In this document: piece after piece, positions 46,174 through 55,430 of the stretch
Position numbering within the stretch: the stretch's first letter is position 1
Layout of the letters: every line of letters starts with the position of its first letter
Assembly (NCBI RefSeq): GCF_014904815.1
Contig: NZ_JACZFR010000035.1
Span: forward strand, 1-64,000
Source: Microbulbifer taiwanensis
Lineage (GTDB): Bacteria > Pseudomonadota > Gammaproteobacteria > Pseudomonadales > Cellvibrionaceae
Direction: 5' to 3'
Length of the DNA stretch: 64,000 nt
Program-made: the position numbers and the translations under genes
Notes under the pieces: model-generated
Databases searched by the model: none
Told to the model about the DNA's origin: nothing
What the model saw: the letters and a program-made list of their open reading frames with translations, nothing else

Positions 46174-46267
46174 AGTTTCTGTCCGGATTTCTTTAATCCG
46201 AGGTGAGATTGTTCCAGTTGCCGGGCGGGCCTGCTGCCGATGGCCACTGTGTTCTTTTCGATTCCAA

Positions 46268-46292
46268 TCGCGGCCAACGGCCGCTCCTACAG
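46268..46292 (-). repeat. REP-like half-element
   Basis: ATCGCGGCCAACGGCCGCTC followed by CTACA is one arm of the same family as at 8555, in inverted orientation to the copy at 46419. Confidence 0.7.
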
Positions 46293-46343
46293 GTGCTGGA
46301 AAACAATTTGTAAATTCGCTGCTCCAAATCAAACGCTATCGCT

Positions 46344-46410
46344 CGTCATACCGGCGCAGGCCGGTATCCAGTTTGGTGGCACCTGGATTCCGGCCTGCGC
46401 CGGAATGACG
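46344..46410. repeat. Inverted repeat CGTCAT-type
   Basis: CGTCATACCGGCGCAGGCCG at 46344 and its near-complement CGGCCTGCGCCGGAATGACG ending at 46410 form a long hairpin of a kind widely dispersed in proteobacterial intergenic regions. Nested between the two REP halves. Confidence 0.7.
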
Positions 46411-46418
46411 AAATACCC

Positions 46419-46446
46419 TGTAGGAGCGGCCGTTGGCCGCGATCGA
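46419..46446 (+). repeat. REP-like half-element
   Basis: TGTAGGAGCGGCCGTTGGCC ending GCGATCGA, inverted relative to 46268. Together with it, this makes a pair of about 180 bp bracketing the CGTCAT repeat. Confidence 0.75.
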
Positions 46447-46473
46447 TGTCTCTCGCGATCAATGTGTCTGTTG

Positions 46474-49188
46474 TCAGTGAATCAGAATCATCGCACTGCC
46501 CATCGCCGCCGCGCACACCGCCTTGACGGTGGTTGTGGTGCGATCGCCGGCGCAGCCGCCGCCGCAGGCGGTCATGGAGTCGATCAGGTTGTTCAGCTCC
46601 GTCTCCACATCCGCCAGGTCCGGCGCCGCGGCCAGCTGCAAATGGCTACCGTCGTGCGGCCAGGTCATCTGGTGGCCGAGCAGCCTCTCGATCAGCGGAT
46701 CTATCACCTGCGCGCGCTTGGCGGCGCTGTCGAAGGCGGTGTTCGCCGGTGCGCCGAAACTGAAACCGGGGAAGTAGCTTCCGCGCGCGGAGGAATCCAC
46801 CAGAGTGCTGCAGTACTTCACCGCCAGCTGGGTAATACCCATCTGCTGCGCGGCGAGGAAGCCCTGGATATCGCTCTCCACCGGCAGCTGGCGCTTGACC
46901 TTGTCCCAGGTCTCGACGATATCCGGGTGCGCGCTGGAGATACCGGTGGCGCGGGACAGGCTCGCGTGTATCTGCTCAAAGCGGCGCAGGCCGATACGCG
47001 GTTGCGGGTCCAGGTCCGCCGGCTCGGCGGGTGGCGCCGGTGTCGGCTCCACGCGGGTGAAGGTCTCGCTGCCCAGGCGCTCGAAGGTGAGGAAGAACTC
47101 GTCGCCCTCGGCGCCTTTGTCCAGGGTGATGATGGTGCCGAGCCGGGACAGTTTCTGTCCTTGCCCGGGTACATAACTGCCATTGATGGTTGTGGACAGA
47201 TTGGCCCAGGCCTGGCCCACTTCCGCCTCGCGGCCGTTGATGCCGATGCGCATGCCCTCGATGTCTATTCCGGTCGGATCGGCGCTGTCGTCGAGGCTGA
47301 CAAAGGTCGGCTCGCTGAACAGGTAGCCGTAGTTGTCGAACTGCTGCACGGTGAACATCACGTAGCTGTCCGGCACATTGGTCTGTTCCTCCACCTTGAA
47401 CAGCAGCAGGTACTTCTCACCGACACCGACTTCATAGTTGGTGGCGATATCTTCCGCTGAGAGGGCGCGGGAGTGAATCGCCAGCAGTCGCACCGACCCC
47501 TCCCATGGGTTGTCGCCGGATACTTCGCTGCCCAGTGCCAGCGCAAAGGTGTCGTCCCAGGTGCTGAGCAGTTCTGCCGCGGCCGGATCGGCATCCCCCG
47601 TGAATTCGCCGTTTACAAACAGCTTGCGCCCGTCGATCGGATCATAGGTGGCGACGACATGCTGCAGCGTGGCCTGGGCGCGCTCGGCCATATCGTCGGT
47701 GATCAGTGCCGGCATGCCGTCGGCATCGGTGCTGTCGCTGCGGTTCTGGAGCGTATAGTTGTACAGCGCCTGGCCGAGGGTGAAGTTGCGGATATCGTTG
47801 CCGCCGGAGTAGGTGACGATACGCGCCGGCCCCTCCTGGGACACATTCGCCGGCGCCACCCAAGCCTCGATGGTGTACTCGCCGGTGGCGGTCAGCGTGT
47901 CGTACAGCTTGCGGCTGGTGGCGGTCGCGCCCTGGGCCTTGCCGCCCTTCAACTGGATGCCCCAGGAACCCAGCCACTCCACGTCGCCGGATAATCTCAG
48001 GTCGATGGCCGGGTTGACGCCGGAGGTGTCGTAGGCTGTGGTACCGCTGCCGGTCTTGAACTCGTAGAGGGCAATCGCGTTGTTCTCCACCCGGCCGCCG
48101 CTGCTGGCGACGATACCGTCGGTCAGCAACAGCGCCTTGCTGATCACCCAATTCGGGTTCACCTGGGTCACAGGGATGCTGTCGGCGAAGGCCTGGATGG
48201 CCGCGGTCATCTCGTCCTCGTTGTCCCCACAGTCGTCCCAGCAGTTGTGGAATTCACTGCCCAGGCGCACGGAGAAGCGCGACTCGACCGGGCTGTCCAG
48301 GTTCATCCTGGCCTTCGCCGCCTCGTAGGCCTGGTCCACATTGACGCTGGCGAAATAGGGTTGCTGCGCCGTACCGGCGTCCTCGCTGTGGCAGCCCGCG
48401 CAATAGGTGCGCAGCAGCGGATAGACGGTACCCGCGAAACGTCCGCTGGACGCAGGGAAACTCTTGCTCGCACCGACGGTGCGCTCGACAGGTGCGGTCA
48501 GGGTGATGGTATTGACCAGGCTGCCGGTGGCCCTGGCCCACTCCTCGATATAGTTGGTGATGATCTCCGCACAGGCTTGGCTGCTTGCCAGCCAGCAGTT
48601 GTGGCCACCGCCCACTTTGGTCACCAGGCGCGACTCCGCCGGTTGCGCCAGGTTTACCAGCGCGCGACCGGCATCATAGGCCGCATTGATATCGTCGCCG
48701 CGCACAAAGTGCGGGCTCTGGCTGCCCTCGACATGACAGCCGCCGCAGCGGTTGTTCGCCGCCAGGTTGTCCCAGATATAGCGCTTGTACTGCTGCACAT
48801 CCTCGGTCTCCGGCGCCGGGCCTGTGTAGTTGGCGCCGCCGCTGCCGGGATTGGTATTGGGCTGCTCTTCCGTGTCCTGGCCGCTGCCGCCGCTGCAGGC
48901 GGCGAGAAGAGCTGCGGCGAAAAACAGGCTGGATTTGCGTAGGCTCGAGCGAAGTCGAGTATCTGACGCGAAGGCGCTGATGCTGGTAGCGCTTTGCGGG
49001 ACTGTCTGCGAGAGGGGCCGAAGGCGCCGTGAATACTTGGAGCGGCCGGGCCACCTCGCAGACAAGTCTCCAGGGATGGATTCACCGGGGGGGCGCCTAG
49101 CCCGTGTCCCGCAAAGCGCTACCGGCAGTAGGGCCGCCACTGAGCTAACAACGGAGTCGTATCTATCGGAGAATTTTCTAATCGTCAT
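46474..49188 (-). CDS. Dihaem-type/LamG lipoprotein with repeat insertion
   Basis: 904 aa as read. The lipoprotein signal (KSSLFFAAALLAAC, Cys98) lies 84 residues inside the protein because a MITE-like repeat occupies the codons before it. CGGCH (C148, C151) and CAGCH (C263, C266) are two c-type haem motifs, followed by a LamG/concanavalin-like domain (about 370-590) and a C-terminal region ending in CGGGCAGD. ATG 49188 has GGGGG about 8 bp upstream, so translation probably starts there. Whether the buried signal still works is doubtful. Part of the leftward redox unit. Confidence 0.75.
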   Translation of the reverse strand: MTIRKFSDRYDSVVSSVAALLPVALCGTRARRPPGESIPGDLSARWPGRSKYSRRLRPLSQTVPQSATSISAFASDTRLRSSLRKSSLFFAAALLAACSGGSGQDTEEQPNTNPGSGGANYTGPAPETEDVQQYKRYIWDNLAANNRCGGCHVEGSQSPHFVRGDDINAAYDAGRALVNLAQPAESRLVTKVGGGHNCWLASSQACAEIITNYIEEWARATGSLVNTITLTAPVERTVGASKSFPASSGRFAGTVYPLLRTYCAGCHSEDAGTAQQPYFASVNVDQAYEAAKARMNLDSPVESRFSVRLGSEFHNCWDDCGDNEDEMTAAIQAFADSIPVTQVNPNWVISKALLLTDGIVASSGGRVENNAIALYEFKTGSGTTAYDTSGVNPAIDLRLSGDVEWLGSWGIQLKGGKAQGATATSRKLYDTLTATGEYTIEAWVAPANVSQEGPARIVTYSGGNDIRNFTLGQALYNYTLQNRSDSTDADGMPALITDDMAERAQATLQHVVATYDPIDGRKLFVNGEFTGDADPAAAELLSTWDDTFALALGSEVSGDNPWEGSVRLLAIHSRALSAEDIATNYEVGVGEKYLLLFKVEEQTNVPDSYVMFTVQQFDNYGYLFSEPTFVSLDDSADPTGIDIEGMRIGINGREAEVGQAWANLSTTINGSYVPGQGQKLSRLGTIITLDKGAEGDEFFLTFERLGSETFTRVEPTPAPPAEPADLDPQPRIGLRRFEQIHASLSRATGISSAHPDIVETWDKVKRQLPVESDIQGFLAAQQMGITQLAVKYCSTLVDSSARGSYFPGFSFGAPANTAFDSAAKRAQVIDPLIERLLGHQMTWPHDGSHLQLAAAPDLADVETELNNLIDSMTACGGGCAGDRTTTTVKAVCAAAMGSAMILIH
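48966..49136. repeat. MITE-like inverted-repeat element, copy 2
   Basis: Contains the same ordered blocks as the element at 13955: GGCCCT-CTGCCGGT, TTTGCGGGAC, GTGAAT-CCATCCCTGG, ACAGTCCCGCAAAG, GCGCCTTCGC. Its length keeps the reading frame of the surrounding gene open. Ends are approximate. Confidence 0.65.
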
Positions 49189-49191
49189 AAA

Positions 49192-50418
49192 TCAATCCCC
49201 CGCACAGTAAACAGCGGCGTCCGCATAGACCTGCTTCAGCCGGTAACCGCTGTTGCTGAAGTCGTCCGCAATAGCGTCGACGCGCGCACGATCGGTGGCA
49301 TCCTCGGGGTCGCGCAGGCACACCTGGCGGAACACCTTGGTGACCTGGCACTCGGCGAAGGCACGGCTGTTGGCCAGTTCCTCGCCCATCGACTTGGCAC
49401 CATTGCCGCTGCCGGGCAGGGCGCTGCTCCAGCCCAGGTGCATATTCGGTCCCTGGCGCCAGTAGTTGTCCCAGCTGTCGTCCGGCAGTATGAAACCGTG
49501 GGGGAAGTTGGCGCTGTTGATATGGTTCTTCGCCTTCACGCGGCTGCCGGTGGCGGGGTCTGTCTCGCCGGCGCTGTTGTAATCCAACTGCCCGTTCTCT
49601 CCCTCCGGGTCGTTGTCCGCGTCGTAGGTAAAGTCGTAATAGGCGAACGCCTGGGCCATGGGGTCCATGCCGCTGTGGCAGCCGATGCAGTTGTTCTGGA
49701 AGACGCGGCTGTCGCCGCCGGGGCTGCGGCTCACATCCTGGCGGATGCGGTCCGGTGGTCTCGAAGTGTCCTGCACCTGTTCCATATCCCGGCACAGGTG
49801 ATTCACCAGGGTGAAGCGGAACATGGCCCTGTTGGTGCCGGCGATAAAGAAAGATCTGGCCGCACCGCGGGTAGTCATGACACCGGCAGTGGCCTCCGCC
49901 GGCAGGCCGGTGACCGACGACTGGCTGCGCCGCTCCAGATTGTCCTTGAGCGAGTAACCGCCGGTCTCCAGCGTCTCATAGTGATCGTTATTGCTGTTGC
50001 TGTAGGCGGGCAGGCCGGAGACATCGCCGGTGTAAATAATGTTGCCGGATAACACCTCGCGAAAATCCACATCGTCGCGCACCATGCCGATGACCGTCGC
50101 CGTGTAATCGTTCAGCGGCGCGAACACATCGCGATCGCGATTGGTCCAGGGGGTGGCCAGGTTTTTCAGCGTCACATCGTAAAAGGCGTCGTTCTGCATC
50201 GCCGTATAGGCGGCGGCATCGGGATCGCCGCTGGCGATATCCTCGGCCATGTCGAGCAGCACGCCCTCGGTGGGTTTGACGCCGGTCAGGCGACTGTGAA
50301 TCTGCAGGGCCTGGTCCTGGGGGGCGGCGCTGGCGATAGCGGCCCAGAAACAGGCGCCGAACAGCGCGCCGGTGGCGAAGGGCCGCTCTATGCGCAGTCG
50401 GATTGGTTGATTTTTCAT
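49192..50418 (-). CDS. DUF1592/1585-like cytochrome-type protein
   Basis: 408 aa from the ATG at 50418; a longer frame reaches 50589 without a signal. N-terminal signal (LFGACFWAAIASAA). One c-type haem motif CIGCH (C244, C247) followed by SGMDPMAQAFAYYDF, characteristic of the DUF1588/DUF1592 cytochrome-associated proteins. Paired Cys near the C-terminus (AECQVTKVFRQVC). Upstream of the LamG gene, 3 bp between stop and start. Probably the first gene of the leftward unit. Confidence 0.75.
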   Translation of the reverse strand: MKNQPIRLRIERPFATGALFGACFWAAIASAAPQDQALQIHSRLTGVKPTEGVLLDMAEDIASGDPDAAAYTAMQNDAFYDVTLKNLATPWTNRDRDVFAPLNDYTATVIGMVRDDVDFREVLSGNIIYTGDVSGLPAYSNSNNDHYETLETGGYSLKDNLERRSQSSVTGLPAEATAGVMTTRGAARSFFIAGTNRAMFRFTLVNHLCRDMEQVQDTSRPPDRIRQDVSRSPGGDSRVFQNNCIGCHSGMDPMAQAFAYYDFTYDADNDPEGENGQLDYNSAGETDPATGSRVKAKNHINSANFPHGFILPDDSWDNYWRQGPNMHLGWSSALPGSGNGAKSMGEELANSRAFAECQVTKVFRQVCLRDPEDATDRARVDAIADDFSNSGYRLKQVYADAAVYCAGD

Positions 50419-50662
50419 CACATTATTTGAATGGTGGCACCGCGGAACAGTAGTGACATCAGATACTAAAAGCTGGTTCCTGTATTGCCAGCACCGCATA
50501 TGAATATTGCGTTGCAGTTGGCAATAATTTTGTGCGCGCCTTGAGAGAATCCCCCAATGCAGGAAAAATATCACGCATAGGGAAATCACCCATTGAGTTT
50601 TGTGGCGAAATTTTGAGCCGCATCCATATGCGCGGTCGAGCCGACTCCAGGTAGAAATAAAA
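50419..50662. promoter_or_regulatory. Divergent promoter region of the redox locus
   Basis: 244-bp AT-richer gap between the leftward cytochrome-type gene and the rightward PD40 lipoprotein gene. The two transcription units start here. No individual box could be assigned with confidence. Confidence 0.45.
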
Positions 50663-53314
50663 ATGAAATCTTTGCGAGCACTGCCGGCGCTGCTGTTACT
50701 GTCCGCGTGCAGTGGCGGCGGTGGCGAATCCTCCTCCGGCGGCGACCAGGCTGAAGATCCGGTCGTCGTCGATTACCCCGTTGCCTTCGTGCGCCGACAA
50801 CTTTCCTTCGAGGACGACGGCGCCCTGGTGGAGGACGATGTCTACTCCCCCGCCGATTTCAATCCCGGCGCCCAATTGGTGCTGAAGGATCGTGCCACGC
50901 CCAGTGCGCCGGAGACGGTGCTGAGTGCGGGACTGTTTGTCGGTGACTACGACGTAAAAGACCTGAACACCTCCGCCGATGGCCAGCGTCTGGTATTCGC
51001 GATGCGCGCGCCGGAAATCGAGGACGCGGATGACGACGAGCAGCCCACGTGGAATATCTGGCTCTACGATCGCGAAACCAGAGAACTGAAGCGCGTTATC
51101 GAGTCAGATCTGATCGCGGAAGAGGGCCAGGATGTGGCGCCGGCCTTCCTGCCCGACGGGCGCATCGTCTTCTCCTCCAGTCGCCAGCGCCGCTCGCGCG
51201 CACTGCTGCTGGACGACAACAAGCCGCAGTTTTCCTCGCTGAGCGAAGACCTGCAGAGCGAGGCCTTTGTGCTGCACGTGATGGAAGCGGACGGCAGCGA
51301 TATACAGCAGATCTCCTTCAACCAGAGCCACGACCTGCAGCCGACGGTGCTGAACGACGGCCGCATACTGTTCAACCGCTGGGACAATATGGGCGGTGTG
51401 GACAACCTGAGTCTCTACACCATAGAGCCGGACGGCACCGACCTGGCCTTCCACTACGGCTACCACAGCCAGCAGACGGGCACGGAAAATGCCGACGGCG
51501 AAAGGGCGAGTGCCGCTTTCGTCAAACCCCGCGAGATGCCCGATGGCCGCCTGCTCATCACCCTGCGCTCACCGGAGGGCATCAGTTACGGCGGTGACCT
51601 GGTGACCATCGACAGCGCCAATTTTACCGAGGCTTTCAGCGAGCCGGAGGGCGAAGGCGAGCTGGTGGGCCAGGCCTCCATCTCGGTAGAGGAAGTGATC
51701 ACCGACGGCAGCCTGTCCCCCCACGGACTCTTCGCTTTCGCCTGGCCCTTTTACGACGGCACCAGCCGCCTGCTGGTCAGCTGGAGCGAGTGCCGGGTGC
51801 TGGAGATGGAGACAGAGTTGCCGCGTCCCTGTACCGAGGAGTGGCTGAACCAGGAAGAAGTGGTGCCGGCGGACCCGCTCTACGGCCTGTGGATTTACGA
51901 CTATCAAGAGGGTACCCAACTGCCGATTGTCGTCGCCGACGAGGGCGAGATGATCTCCGAGGGTGTCACCCTGGAGCCGCGCACCGAGCCAACCTATATC
52001 CCCGAGCCGGTACCGGGCGTAGACCTGGACGATAAGCTGGTGCAGGAGGGCGCGGGTATTCTCGATATCCGCAGCGTCTACGATTTCGACGGCGAGGACA
52101 TTCTTGTTGGAGAGGACGGGGCCGATATCGCGAGCATCGCCGACCCGGGTATCACCAGTGCCGAATTCCGTCCGGCGCGCTACCTGCGCGTGGTCAAGGC
52201 GGCGGGAATTCCCGACGACGACACACTGGATTTCGATCGCTCTGCCTTTGGTCGCAATCGCGCCAATGGTATGCGCGAGATTCTCGGCTATACGCCGATT
52301 CAGCCGGACGGCTCTGTGCGGGTAAAACTGCCGGCGGATATACCGCTGGCCATCTCCGTTGTCGATGCCGACGGCCGCCGCATCGTCGGCCGCCCTCGCA
52401 GCTGGCTGCAGCTGCGCGCCGGTGGAGTACGCAACTGCAATGGGTGGCTCACCGGGGACAGCGAAGGGCCCCACCGCCGCCCGGACAGGGAACCCGCCTC
52501 CGCCTGGGAAGGCAGTCCCACCTCAGGCGTTCCCTTCCCGAATACAGAACCGGCGCTGGTGGCCGAGATGGGCGAGACCATGGCGCAGCTGCTGGCGCGC
52601 ATCGCCGGCGAGGCGGGCCTCGAGGGCGATATCAATTTCAGCGACCTGTGGACGGATCCGGCCCTGCGCGCCAAGGATCCGAGCAGCAGTATTCCCTACG
52701 CGGACCTGACCACGCCGATTCCGGTTCCCGCCACCTGCCTGGACGACTGGAGTGGCAGCTGCCGCAGCGTTATCCACTACCCTGCACATGTTCAGCCGAT
52801 CTGGGAAAAAGTGCGCGAGATCACCGACGCTGGCGGCGCGGTAATCGAGGATCGCACCTGTACTGTCTGCCACTCTACCCGCGATGCCGACGGTGTGCTG
52901 CGGGTACCGGCGGGCCAGCTGGACCTGACCTCGGCGGCGTCGCCGGTCAATGCGGACTGGATAACCTCCTATGTCGAGCTGCTGTTCGACAACCCTACGC
53001 AGGAGCTGGTGGACGGCGCTCTGACTCCGGTGCTGGTGCAGGAGAGGGACGATAACGGTAATCCCGTCTTCGAGACGGACGAGGACGGCAACCTGATTCT
53101 GGATAGCGATGGCAACCCGATTCCGGTTATGGTTACCGTCGACATCGACCGCCTGATGGGCAACTCCGCCAACGGCAGCCGCTTTTTTGACCTGTTTGAA
53201 ACGGGGGCGGACCACGGGGACTACCTGGAGCCGGCGGAGCTGAGGCTGATCTCCGAATGGCTGGATATCGGTGCGCAGTACTACAACGATCCCTTCGCCG
53301 CACCGGTTGATTGA
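50663..53314 (+). CDS. PD40-propeller haem lipoprotein, HzsA-like
   Basis: 883 aa from the ATG at 50663; the upstream GTG-type start is rejected. Lipobox LLLSAC (Cys16). PD40-like repeats such as FLPDGRIVFSSSRQRRS and VLNDGRILFNRWDN build a propeller. A C-terminal region with HYPAHVQPIWEK and one haem motif CTVCH (C733-H737) resembles the hydrazine-synthase-alpha mid-domain group. Its acidic Gly-Asn-Asp repeats (about 795-825) look calcium-binding. Exported to the outer membrane or surface by inference. First of seven rightward genes. Confidence 0.78.
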   Translation: MKSLRALPALLLLSACSGGGGESSSGGDQAEDPVVVDYPVAFVRRQLSFEDDGALVEDDVYSPADFNPGAQLVLKDRATPSAPETVLSAGLFVGDYDVKDLNTSADGQRLVFAMRAPEIEDADDDEQPTWNIWLYDRETRELKRVIESDLIAEEGQDVAPAFLPDGRIVFSSSRQRRSRALLLDDNKPQFSSLSEDLQSEAFVLHVMEADGSDIQQISFNQSHDLQPTVLNDGRILFNRWDNMGGVDNLSLYTIEPDGTDLAFHYGYHSQQTGTENADGERASAAFVKPREMPDGRLLITLRSPEGISYGGDLVTIDSANFTEAFSEPEGEGELVGQASISVEEVITDGSLSPHGLFAFAWPFYDGTSRLLVSWSECRVLEMETELPRPCTEEWLNQEEVVPADPLYGLWIYDYQEGTQLPIVVADEGEMISEGVTLEPRTEPTYIPEPVPGVDLDDKLVQEGAGILDIRSVYDFDGEDILVGEDGADIASIADPGITSAEFRPARYLRVVKAAGIPDDDTLDFDRSAFGRNRANGMREILGYTPIQPDGSVRVKLPADIPLAISVVDADGRRIVGRPRSWLQLRAGGVRNCNGWLTGDSEGPHRRPDREPASAWEGSPTSGVPFPNTEPALVAEMGETMAQLLARIAGEAGLEGDINFSDLWTDPALRAKDPSSSIPYADLTTPIPVPATCLDDWSGSCRSVIHYPAHVQPIWEKVREITDAGGAVIEDRTCTVCHSTRDADGVLRVPAGQLDLTSAASPVNADWITSYVELLFDNPTQELVDGALTPVLVQERDDNGNPVFETDEDGNLILDSDGNPIPVMVTVDIDRLMGNSANGSRFFDLFETGADHGDYLEPAELRLISEWLDIGAQYYNDPFAAPVD

Positions 53315-53317
53315 TGC

Positions 53318-54097
53318 ATGTTTAGTTTTCGTTCCTGTATTTATTCGTTCTGTGCCCTTGTGCTGCTGCTGGTCAGCAGCGGCACTGCGGCACTGTCCCC
53401 CGAGCCGCCGGAAAACCTGCCGGAGGACGCGGAGCTGATAACCGTCGGCAGCCCCTATGTGAATATTTATACGGGCCCCGGGCGCGGCTACCCGATCTTT
53501 CATGTGGCCGAGTACGGGGAAAAGCTGTGGCTGCTGAAGCGCCGTACCGACTGGGTCAAGGTGTATGCGCACCGGGACAAGAGCGGCTGGGTGCGCATCG
53601 TCGACCTGCAGGAAGTCTACGGCGAGGACGGCGAGCTGGTGCGGGTGCCGCTGCCGGATTTCAGCGATGTGGATTCGCAGCATTTCCACCTGGGTTTTTC
53701 CTACGGCGACTTTGCCGGCGCCAGTTCCATGGGCGCGACTCTCGGCTACCGCTTTACCGCCAACCTGTCCGCCGAGCTGCGCGCGACCCAGGCTGTCGGC
53801 GATTTCTCCGATAGCCAGACCTACCAGGTGGCGGTGCTGCACCAGCCGTTCCCGCGCTGGAAGCTGTCGCCCTACTTTATGCTCGGTACCGGCATCAATA
53901 TCACGACCCCCAACGCCACCATAGTCGCCACCGAGGATCGCCGCGATACCGCCATGCTGACCGGCCTGGGGGTGAAAACCTATTTGTCCCGCCGCTTTGC
54001 CCTGCGCGCGGAGTACGCCAACCATTACCTGCTCACCTCGCGGGAAGAAAACCAGGAGATAGTCGAGTGGAAGCTCGGATTCGACGTTTACCTTTAA
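53318..54097 (+). CDS. SH3-domain outer-membrane beta-barrel protein
   Basis: 259 aa. Signal peptide (LVLLLVSSGTAA), a bacterial SH3 module at about residues 40-100 (VNIYTGPGRGYPIFHVAEYG; DKSGWVRIVDLQEVYG), then an eight-strand barrel (FHLGFSYGDFAGASSMGATL; WKLGFDVYL). Possibly binds peptidoglycan with the SH3 part. Stop of the preceding gene is 3 bp before its start. Overlaps the next gene by 31 bp. Confidence 0.75.
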   Translation: MFSFRSCIYSFCALVLLLVSSGTAALSPEPPENLPEDAELITVGSPYVNIYTGPGRGYPIFHVAEYGEKLWLLKRRTDWVKVYAHRDKSGWVRIVDLQEVYGEDGELVRVPLPDFSDVDSQHFHLGFSYGDFAGASSMGATLGYRFTANLSAELRATQAVGDFSDSQTYQVAVLHQPFPRWKLSPYFMLGTGINITTPNATIVATEDRRDTAMLTGLGVKTYLSRRFALRAEYANHYLLTSREENQEIVEWKLGFDVYL

Positions 54098-54708
54098 CAG
54101 TAGCCGCCCTCTTGTTTGCCGCCGGCGCTTCGGCGCAGGGCGACGATGTGCTTGGAGACATCATTTCCCCGGACCTGGAGCGGCGCGAAATCCGCGAGGC
54201 GCAGATCGATAGTGAGAATATCGAGTTCACGACTTTCGGCGGCGTGATCAATGTGGAGGATTTCGGTTCCAACTCACTCTACGGCGGTGCGTTGGCCTAC
54301 CACATCAACGAAGATGTGTTTATGGAGGCCGCCTATGGCGAGACGGAACTGGGCGAGTCCAGCTTCGAGCGCCTGAGCGGCTCGGCGCCGCTGCTGACCG
54401 ACGAACAGCGCGAACTGAGTTATTACAACCTGTCCCTGGGTTGGAACCTGTTCCCCGGTGAATACTTTATCTTTGACGACTTTGCCCTGAACAGCAGCCT
54501 CTACCTGATCGGTGGCGTCGGCAACACCTCCTTCGCCGACGAGGAGCACTTTACCTACAACTTCGGGGTTGGCGCGCGCGTGCTTGCCAACGACTGGCTG
54601 GCGCTGCGCCTGGACTTCCGCGATCACGTTTTCGAGCACGAGATTTTCGGCGAGGTCCAGCGCACCAATAACCTGTCCGCACAGCTGGGTGTCTCCTTCT
54701 TTTTCTGA
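54067..54708 (+). CDS. Outer-membrane beta-barrel protein
   Basis: 213 aa. Signal peptide (PLTVAALLFAAGASA), barrel strands (FGGVINVEDFGSNSLYGGAL; YYNLSLGWNLFPGEYFIFDD) and a C-terminal LGVSFFF with terminal Phe. GTG start inside the previous gene. Paired with the SH3-barrel protein and probably co-translated. Ligand unknown. Confidence 0.75.
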   Translation: MEARIRRLPLTVAALLFAAGASAQGDDVLGDIISPDLERREIREAQIDSENIEFTTFGGVINVEDFGSNSLYGGALAYHINEDVFMEAAYGETELGESSFERLSGSAPLLTDEQRELSYYNLSLGWNLFPGEYFIFDDFALNSSLYLIGGVGNTSFADEEHFTYNFGVGARVLANDWLALRLDFRDHVFEHEIFGEVQRTNNLSAQLGVSFFF

Positions 54709-55208
54709 TGAACAATAAAAGGATAATTGCGATGTTTCGTCTGTTAGCCGGTCTGGCTTTGATTCTGTCCTCACAATTTGCCCTGGCCGCAGAGCCCTCG
54801 TTCGATTTCTCCCTCGCCTCCAACAAGGGCGCCAATCTGCGCCTGGCGGAACAGCGCGGTGACGTGATCATGCTGAACTTCTGGGCTTCCTGGTGCGGCC
54901 CCTGCCGCAAGGAAATGCCGCTGCTGGACGAGCTGCACGCGCGCTACGAGGCCGCCGGCTTCCAGGTCTGGGGTGTGAACGTCGATTCCGAGCGCGCCGA
55001 CGCGGAAAAAATGCTGGGCAAGATCCCAGTGGACTTCCCGATACTGTTCGACAGCAGCGGTGAAGTGAGCAAGAAGTACGGCATAGACGCCATGCCCAGC
55101 TCGGTATTTATCGACCGCGACGGCAATGTGCGCCAGATCCATCGCGGCTACCGCGACGGCGACGAGGCCGCCTACAAGAAAATCATCAAGGAACTGATCC
55201 GGGAGTAA
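54708..55208 (+). CDS. TlpA/ResA-like periplasmic thioredoxin
   Basis: 166 aa. Signal peptide (LLAGLALILSSQFALAA), thioredoxin fold with active site WCGPC (C63, C66) and cis-Pro in IDAMPSSVFID. Reduces disulfides, often for cytochrome c haem attachment or cysteine delivery. Adjacent to a Cys-rich DUF4266 lipoprotein and to haem proteins. An in-frame ATG at 54732 is the alternative start. Confidence 0.9.
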   Translation: MNNKRIIAMFRLLAGLALILSSQFALAAEPSFDFSLASNKGANLRLAEQRGDVIMLNFWASWCGPCRKEMPLLDELHARYEAAGFQVWGVNVDSERADAEKMLGKIPVDFPILFDSSGEVSKKYGIDAMPSSVFIDRDGNVRQIHRGYRDGDEAAYKKIIKELIRE

Positions 55209-55211
55209 GAT

Positions 55212-55430
55212 ATGACCCGCGCACTGATCCTGCTCTGCGCAGCACTCTGCGTTACCGGCTGCACCGCGACACCCTGGGTCGCGCCCTACGAGCGCCACTA
55301 CCTGGCCGACCCGATCATGGGTTTCGAGCGGGATCCGGTTGCGGCCGGCTATATGAACCACGTCTACGAGGCCCGCGAGGCGGCCCGCGGCGCCGAGGGC
55401 GGAAGCGGAGGCGGTTGTGGCTGTAACTAA
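55212..55430 (+). CDS. DUF4266 lipoprotein with CGCN tail
   Basis: 72 aa. Lipobox VTGC (Cys17), the YERHYLADPIMGFERDP core of DUF4266, and a flexible Gly-rich tail ending GGGCGCN. The tail's two cysteines are placed to bind a metal or form a redox disulfide. Overlaps the DUF3570 gene by 14 bp. Always small and often next to DUF3570 and TlpA genes, as far as I recall. Function unknown. Confidence 0.88.
   Translation: MTRALILLCAALCVTGCTATPWVAPYERHYLADPIMGFERDPVAAGYMNHVYEAREAARGAEGGSGGGCGCN

Larger units (their letters stand above)
46174..46473. other. Gene-free repeat cluster
   Basis: Holds two REP-like half-elements and one inverted repeat described separately, plus a GGGCCTGCTGCCGATGG stretch at about 46226-46242 that resembles the end of the MITE-like elements. 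No coding frame or promoter is convincing. It lies inside the leftward transcription unit. Confidence 0.6.

Noticed and set aside
53690-53760. DFAGAS in the SH3-barrel protein as a second flavinylation motif
   Set aside because: Lacks the Ser/Thr before GA required by the consensus.
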